Source: Synergistaceae bacterium (GTDB taxonomy: Bacteria; Synergistota; Synergistia; Synergistales; Thermovirgaceae). Taken from it: a stretch of 64,000 nt of DNA. Made by a program: the position numbers and the translations under genes. The stretch covers positions 1 to 64,000 of the forward strand of contig JAAYDT010000081.1 in assembly GCA_012729145.1 (NCBI GenBank), in the 5' to 3' direction. Shown here piece after piece: positions 60,057 to 64,000 of the stretch (the first letter of the stretch is position 1; every line of letters begins with the position of its first letter). Below the pieces are notes generated by a model. That model ran no database searches and had not been told where the DNA came from. It saw only the letters and a list, made by a program, of their open reading frames with translations.

Positions 60057-60993
60057 TCTCAGAACGAATGTTGGCGGCGTCAACCTTGAAACGCCCGTCA
60101 TAGTGGCTTCCGGCGTCTGGCCCATGGATCCCCGCCTCTGGCCGGCAGGATCCATGGAGGGGGTCGGTGCAGTATGCAGCAAGGGGATGACCTTCGAACC
60201 AAGAGAGGGAAATCGGGGCTTCAGGATCATGGAGACCTATGCGGGGATTCTGAACAGCATCGGGCTTCAGAACTACGGGGTGGAGCATTTCATCGCCAAG
60301 GAACTGCCTCTTCTTGATAATTCCTGTAGACCTGTCATAGTGAATATAGCTTTTGAGACCCTGGAGGATCTCCGCAGAATACTTGAGAGGCTGAAGGTCT
60401 GCAGATCCATGGTAGGGGTGGTAGAGATGAACGTATCCTGCCCCAACGTTTCGAGGGGAGGGTTGTCATGGGGAGTTCACACCGAAAGTCTTGGGAACGC
60501 TGTTTCGATGGCAAGACAGGTCTGGGAAGGACCCTTGTGGGTAAAACTGTCCCCCCAGGTCCCATCGATGGGCGAATTTGCGAGGTTAAGCCAGGAGTGC
60601 GGAGCCCAGGCAGTGGTTGTCGGGAACACCTGGCTTGGTATGGCCATAGACAATGATCTGGAGAGGCCCTTCTTTGAGAACGTGTTTGCCGGACTTTCAG
60701 GGCCGGCGATATTCCCTCTGGCTCTCAGGGCGGTCTGGGAGGCTGCGGGAGCGGTGAATATCCCTGTTATTGGATGCGGTGGTATAGCAAGGCCCGGTGA
60801 TGCCCTTTCCATGATACTTGCAGGTGCCTCCGCAGTCGAGGTCGGAACGGCTCTGTTCATTGATTCCGGCCTTCCCGCATCTATCTGCAGGGAACTGGAA
60901 GCGAACCTGACGAAAAAGGGACTTGCATCAGTGAGAGAACTGGTCGGGAGGGCCCGTAACGATCAAGGGGAAAATGGAGAAAAGTCCCGATGA
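60046..60993 (+). CDS. pyrD: Dihydroorotate dehydrogenase B, catalytic subunit
   Basis: About 315 residues, FMN protein. PVIVASG, NSIGLQNYGVEHF, and MNVSCPNVSRGG with the class 1B Cys base, then CGGIARPGDALSMILAGASAVEVGTALF for FMN phosphate. The presence of PyrK supports the NAD-linked 1B type. The ATG at 60046 follows GGTGG. Confidence 0.95.
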   Translation: MESSLRTNVGGVNLETPVIVASGVWPMDPRLWPAGSMEGVGAVCSKGMTFEPREGNRGFRIMETYAGILNSIGLQNYGVEHFIAKELPLLDNSCRPVIVNIAFETLEDLRRILERLKVCRSMVGVVEMNVSCPNVSRGGLSWGVHTESLGNAVSMARQVWEGPLWVKLSPQVPSMGEFARLSQECGAQAVVVGNTWLGMAIDNDLERPFFENVFAGLSGPAIFPLALRAVWEAAGAVNIPVIGCGGIARPGDALSMILAGASAVEVGTALFIDSGLPASICRELEANLTKKGLASVRELVGRARNDQGENGEKSR

Positions 60994-61715
60994 CGAGAAA
61001 AGATGGTCCGGGCTTGATCCTGGCCGTGGATGTGAAGAGGCCCGCCGAAGCCGAAAGGATCCTGGATCTCCTCAAGGAGAACCTCCGTTATGTAAAGATA
61101 GGCCCAAGGCTTTTCGCTGCGGGGGGGATGCAATTCGTAAGGCGAGTCATGAGGGCGGGGTTCAGGGTCTTCCTGGACCTGAAATTGCATGACATTCCTA
61201 ACACCGTAGCAGAAGCGGTGGACCTTTTTGCCCGTAAAGGCATCTGGGCGCTGACCCTTCACGCTTCGGGAGGCGAAGAGATGCTCAGGGCCGCGGTATC
61301 AGCGAAGGCTGGTGTCGGTTCATCCTTGATGCTACTGGGTGTAACGGTCCTGACCAGTATGGACCAGATATCCCTTGACATGATATCTCCCGGGTCAGCG
61401 CTGCAAGGGACGATCCTGAGCCGGGCGCGGCTCTGTGAGGATTGCGGTCTTGAAGGTATAGTCTGTTCTCCGAGAGATCTTCCCCTCGTTGTCCCTCGTT
61501 CCACGGACAGGCTAGTCACGGTTGTCCCCGGGATCAGGGACGGTCAGGGAGTCCAGGACGACCAGAAGAGGACGGCCTCCCTGGAAGATGCGCTGCAGAT
61601 GGGGGCAGACTACGTCGTTATCGGAAGACCCATCGTAAGGGCTCCATCGCCGTTGGACGCCATGTCCGCATATTCTGAACGTCTTGAGCGCTGGAGGGAA
61701 AATAATGGATATTAA
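60990..61715 (+). CDS. pyrF: Orotidine 5'-phosphate decarboxylase
   Basis: The 241-residue TIM barrel has LILAVDV and the catalytic FLDLKLHDIPNTV, and ends VVIGRPIV for phosphate. It makes UMP. The ATG overlaps the pyrD stop (ATGA), and the end overlaps pyrE by 11 bp. Confidence 0.96.
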   Translation: MTRKDGPGLILAVDVKRPAEAERILDLLKENLRYVKIGPRLFAAGGMQFVRRVMRAGFRVFLDLKLHDIPNTVAEAVDLFARKGIWALTLHASGGEEMLRAAVSAKAGVGSSLMLLGVTVLTSMDQISLDMISPGSALQGTILSRARLCEDCGLEGIVCSPRDLPLVVPRSTDRLVTVVPGIRDGQGVQDDQKRTASLEDALQMGADYVVIGRPIVRAPSPLDAMSAYSERLERWRENNGY

Positions 61716-62292
61716 CCATCCGGTAAGCATCACAGCCCTTATGAAAGAGGCTGGAGCCCTGCAGGAAGGTCATTTTGCTCTCTCCTCCGGGCTTCACAGC
61801 GCCCACTACCTTCAATGCGCCCTTTTCCTGATGTACCCCGAGAATGCGGCCCTTGCCGGTTCCCTTCTTGCAGAAAAGCTCTCTGAACCTCGACCGTCTC
61901 TCGTTGTCTCTCCTGCTATGGGCGGGGTCATCATAGGACATGAGGTGGCCAGGAGTCTGGGCGTGCCCTTTATCTTTTGCGAAAGAGAGAAGGGTTCGAT
62001 GAAACTTAGAAGATTTCCTTCCCCTGGCACTGCCAGATACGTCATCGTAGAAGATGTGGTCACCACGGGAAGATCGACGCTGGAGACAAAAGATCTGATG
62101 GATGGCCTTTCAGGGACTTCTTTTCTGGGTGCCGGGTGTATTGCCGACCGCAGCGGCGGCACGACCGGTCTGGGGTCGGATCTGGTTTCACTGGTCACTT
62201 TTGATTTCCCCAACTACAGCAGGGAGGATTGCCCCCTCTGCAGGGAGGGTGTTCCCCTTTCCGAGCCTGGCAGCCGGAGGCTTTCGCTCTGA
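61705..62292 (+). CDS. pyrE: Orotate phosphoribosyltransferase
   Basis: About 195 residues. The PRPP motif is VIVEDVVTTGRSTLE, with FALSSGLHSAHYLQC near the N-terminus. I start at the ATG at 61705 with TGGAGGG upstream, inside pyrF's end. The C-terminal stretch CPLCREGVPLSEPGSR is typical of this PyrE group. Confidence 0.95.
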   Translation: MDINHPVSITALMKEAGALQEGHFALSSGLHSAHYLQCALFLMYPENAALAGSLLAEKLSEPRPSLVVSPAMGGVIIGHEVARSLGVPFIFCEREKGSMKLRRFPSPGTARYVIVEDVVTTGRSTLETKDLMDGLSGTSFLGAGCIADRSGGTTGLGSDLVSLVTFDFPNYSREDCPLCREGVPLSEPGSRRLSL

Positions 62293-62338
62293 GGCCGGGA
62301 AAGGTTTCGATCTGTCTTTACAGGGGGCATCTTGTTTG

Positions 62339-63181
62339 ATGGAAAATGTATCCAGGAAAAAGGGACCCGGGGAGTGGTCGCGGGTCATTCTTCTGGCCCT
62401 GATAATGGTCATTATCCTTTTTGGGAGCAAATGTGAAGCTTTAGAGGTCTGGGTTACCAACCCCTGGCTTTCCATGCTGACCCGTTTCATAGGTGGAGTC
62501 CAGGTGACGGTCCAACCGGTGGTGACATGGGGGGAGAAGGGGGAGATGGTAAAGGCCCGAAAAATTCCTCCGACCGGAGCGGTCGTTATCACGCTGGACC
62601 CTGTGGAGGGGACGCGGCTTCTCGGAAAGGGTTTTGAAGGAAAATTCCAGGTCTTTTTTCTGTTCGACAGGATGCCATCAGTAACAGACGTGGACGAGAG
62701 CTTCATGGATCCTGCAGCCCTTCCCTTTATCGGGCTCCGGATACTTCAGATACTATCTTCCTGCAAGCCCGGAGAATACGACTATTTCCAGAGAAGGCTG
62801 GCCGAGTTTCAGGCCCGGCTCGACAGTACTGTGATCGTCGGGAGGAACATGATAGGAGAGAGCGCTATCCTTGATCTCTGCTGGAAGTACGGAAGATGGC
62901 TGCAGGCTGCTTCTGGCAGGACGGTAAGACCTCCTTCCCATGTCAAGGAGGAGTGGTCCCGTTCAGAAGCCATGAATGTTCTCGATACCGCCCTTGATGA
63001 AGCGAGAAGACAGGGCTGGATAGTTGCAGTGGACCCATGGACACCAGACGTGGTGAGGGAGAGGCTGGGGGAGAACCCCAGATACATAGAGCTCCCCCCT
63101 CCAAGGATGGAGGAAGACTTCATTCTCTTTCTTTATGACCAGTACCTGAGGATCTGGGACTTTCTTAGAAGGAACCCCTGA
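62339..63181 (+). CDS. Exported ZnuA/TroA-like protein, function unknown
   Basis: About 280 residues. A basic N-terminus and hydrophobic segment (VILLALIMVIILFGSKCEA) look like a signal peptide or anchor. The mature part starts VWVTNPWLSMLTRFIGG, much like metal-binding solute proteins (ATTxPL...IGG), and contains ESFMDPAALPFIGLRI then YFQRRLAEFQARLD, which resembles their DPxxxxxxA...Y..N...F...L core. The usual HxxxPxxxxxP metal ligand is not obvious. No ABC permease or ATPase is next to it. It lies 46 bases after pyrE, so it is probably co-transcribed. ATG 62339 or TTG 62336 may start it. The family is suggested, not certain. Confidence 0.6.
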   Translation: MENVSRKKGPGEWSRVILLALIMVIILFGSKCEALEVWVTNPWLSMLTRFIGGVQVTVQPVVTWGEKGEMVKARKIPPTGAVVITLDPVEGTRLLGKGFEGKFQVFFLFDRMPSVTDVDESFMDPAALPFIGLRILQILSSCKPGEYDYFQRRLAEFQARLDSTVIVGRNMIGESAILDLCWKYGRWLQAASGRTVRPPSHVKEEWSRSEAMNVLDTALDEARRQGWIVAVDPWTPDVVRERLGENPRYIELPPPRMEEDFILFLYDQYLRIWDFLRRNP

Positions 63182-63185
63182 GATT

Positions 63186-64000
63186 TCAGTCAAAGGCCCT
63201 GAGGTGGTTCACGTCAGCGGAGGTAAAGGAACGGGTCCCGTTGTCGGTCCTGACAACGATCTCACCTTTTTCTCCCAGGGCCACTGCCTCTCCGGTCACC
63301 TCTCCTCCGTCAAAGACGACACGGACCTTTCTTCCCAGGGTGTCACATCTTGAGGAATATTCGGCAAGGGCTCTCCCGACCCCATTGTCCGACTCCAGTT
63401 CCCTTACAGCCCTGTTGAGGGCCCGGACCACGCCGGCGACGATCTCTCCCCTGTGAACTCTCCTGCCGATAATGGATGAAAGGGATGTGGCTTCAGCCCC
63501 GTCCCCGAGAGGCATTCCCCGGGAGTTGGCGTTGATCCCTATCCCTGTGACCGCGAAATGGACCAGACCTGGCTCACTGGATACTTCGGTAAGGATCCCG
63601 CAAAGCTTTGCTCCCTCCCAGAGGATGTCGTTGGGCCATTTAAGCTGGCACTTCACTCCAAAGATGTCCAGTATCGCATCCTGGACCGACATGGCCGACA
63701 CCAGGCTGAGGACCTGGATAGACTCGGGAGGTAGTGCCGGGCGGATAACAACGGAGAAATAGATCCCGCCCTCCGGTGCCGAGACCCACTTTCTGCCAAG
63801 TCTTCCTCTTCCGGAGACCTGGTAACCGGTAGTTACTACAAGGCCTTCCCTGGCTCCCTTCCGCGCGAGGTCTTTTGCCTGTGTCTGGGTGGAGTCCAGG
63901 CTCTTCCAGTAGAGTACAGGATGCCCCCAGGGGCAGTCGAAAAGAACAGCCTCTATCCAGGAGGGTTCCAGGTCGTTGTCCGGTGAGGAGACGAACCTGT
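63186..64000 (-). CDS. birA: Biotin-[acetyl-CoA-carboxylase] ligase, 5' part outside the window
   Basis: Partial. The reading frame is open to the right edge (271 codons seen). SGRGRLGRKWVSAPEGGIYFS is the biotin-adenylate loop (key GRGRxGRxW), KWPNDILWEGAKLCGILTE contains the catalytic Lys, and GIGINAN follows. The C-terminal SH3-like domain is FDGGEVTGEAVALGEKGEIVV. The visible N-terminal residues (FVSSPDNDLEP) look like the linker after a helix-turn-helix, so it may be a bifunctional repressor. The stop is four bases from that of the convergent exported protein. Confidence 0.93.
   Translation of the reverse strand, partial: RFVSSPDNDLEPSWIEAVLFDCPWGHPVLYWKSLDSTQTQAKDLARKGAREGLVVTTGYQVSGRGRLGRKWVSAPEGGIYFSVVIRPALPPESIQVLSLVSAMSVQDAILDIFGVKCQLKWPNDILWEGAKLCGILTEVSSEPGLVHFAVTGIGINANSRGMPLGDGAEATSLSSIIGRRVHRGEIVAGVVRALNRAVRELESDNGVGRALAEYSSRCDTLGRKVRVVFDGGEVTGEAVALGEKGEIVVRTDNGTRSFTSADVNHLRAFD

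Overview
The window reads as chromosome of an anaerobic, fermentative bacterium with a moderately GC-rich genome and dense operons. There are many 4-base (ATGA-type) gene overlaps and many TTG or GTG starts preceded by strong AGGAGG-like sites. The gene content is Firmicute-like in regulation (PurR, PyrR, FapR, FabK, Veg, RemA, TmcAL). It also includes a four-subunit 2-oxoacid:ferredoxin oxidoreductase, acetate kinase, a Thermotoga-type ferredoxin, selenocysteine machinery and amino-acid-degrading enzymes. This combination is what I would expect from an amino-acid fermenter such as a member of the Synergistota. That assignment is inference; no rRNA is present to settle it. No mobile element, CRISPR array, phage gene or obvious horizontally acquired island was seen.

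Layout. 1-2.4 kb (+): an ornithine-cyclodeaminase-family enzyme, a threonine-dehydratase-like enzyme and a small membrane protein. 2.3-13.4 kb (-): one purine operon, purC-S-Q-L-F-M-N-H-D-E, followed by a radical SAM gene. It is driven by a promoter that contains a perfect 12-bp palindrome. 13.5-18.2 kb (+): a formate/nitrite-type channel, mobA, lepA and hemW. 18.2-22.3 kb: a selenium locus, yedF (-) divergent from selA-selB (+). 22.4-24.4 kb: veg, ispE and purR in the same order as in Bacillus. 24.6-25.0 kb: a 59-residue ferredoxin and a CAT-anticodon tRNA. 25.0-37.8 kb (+): a long housekeeping run, nif3-trpS-scpA-scpB-rluB-cmk-plsC-hflX-yicC-remA-gmk-rpoZ-coaBC-priA-der. 37.8-39.3 kb: HU, rsmA (-) and tRNA-Pro (-). 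39.3-42.3 kb (-): porC-D-A-B. 42.6-46.2 kb: an RNA-modification cluster, trmB-trmO-rsmD-coaD (+) and tmcAL (-). 46.3-48.4 kb: ackA, yceD, rpmF. 48.6-56.3 kb: a complete fatty-acid synthesis operon, fapR-plsX-fabH-fabK-fabD-fabG-acpP-fabF, plus rnc. 56.3-62.3 kb: a pyrimidine operon, pyrR-B-C-K-D-F-E, preceded by a perfect 24-bp palindrome and an attenuator-like leader. 62.3-64 kb: an orphan ZnuA-like exported protein and the 3' part of birA (-).

How it fits together. The window carries nearly complete de novo purine synthesis and UMP synthesis from carbamoyl phosphate, each near its presumed regulator (PurR, PyrR). It also carries type II fatty acid synthesis with its own repressor and a recognisable operator. 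Energy genes (POR, ferredoxin, AckA, the FNT channel) fit 2-oxoacid oxidation to acetate. I did not find a clearly new multi-gene system. The most unusual items are a PriA that has lost its helicase motifs, a PurE with a class II-like active-site loop and no purK beside it, a 24-bp palindrome of unknown function at the pyr promoter, a likely CTG start for gmk, and an orphan metal-binding-like protein at the end of the pyr operon.
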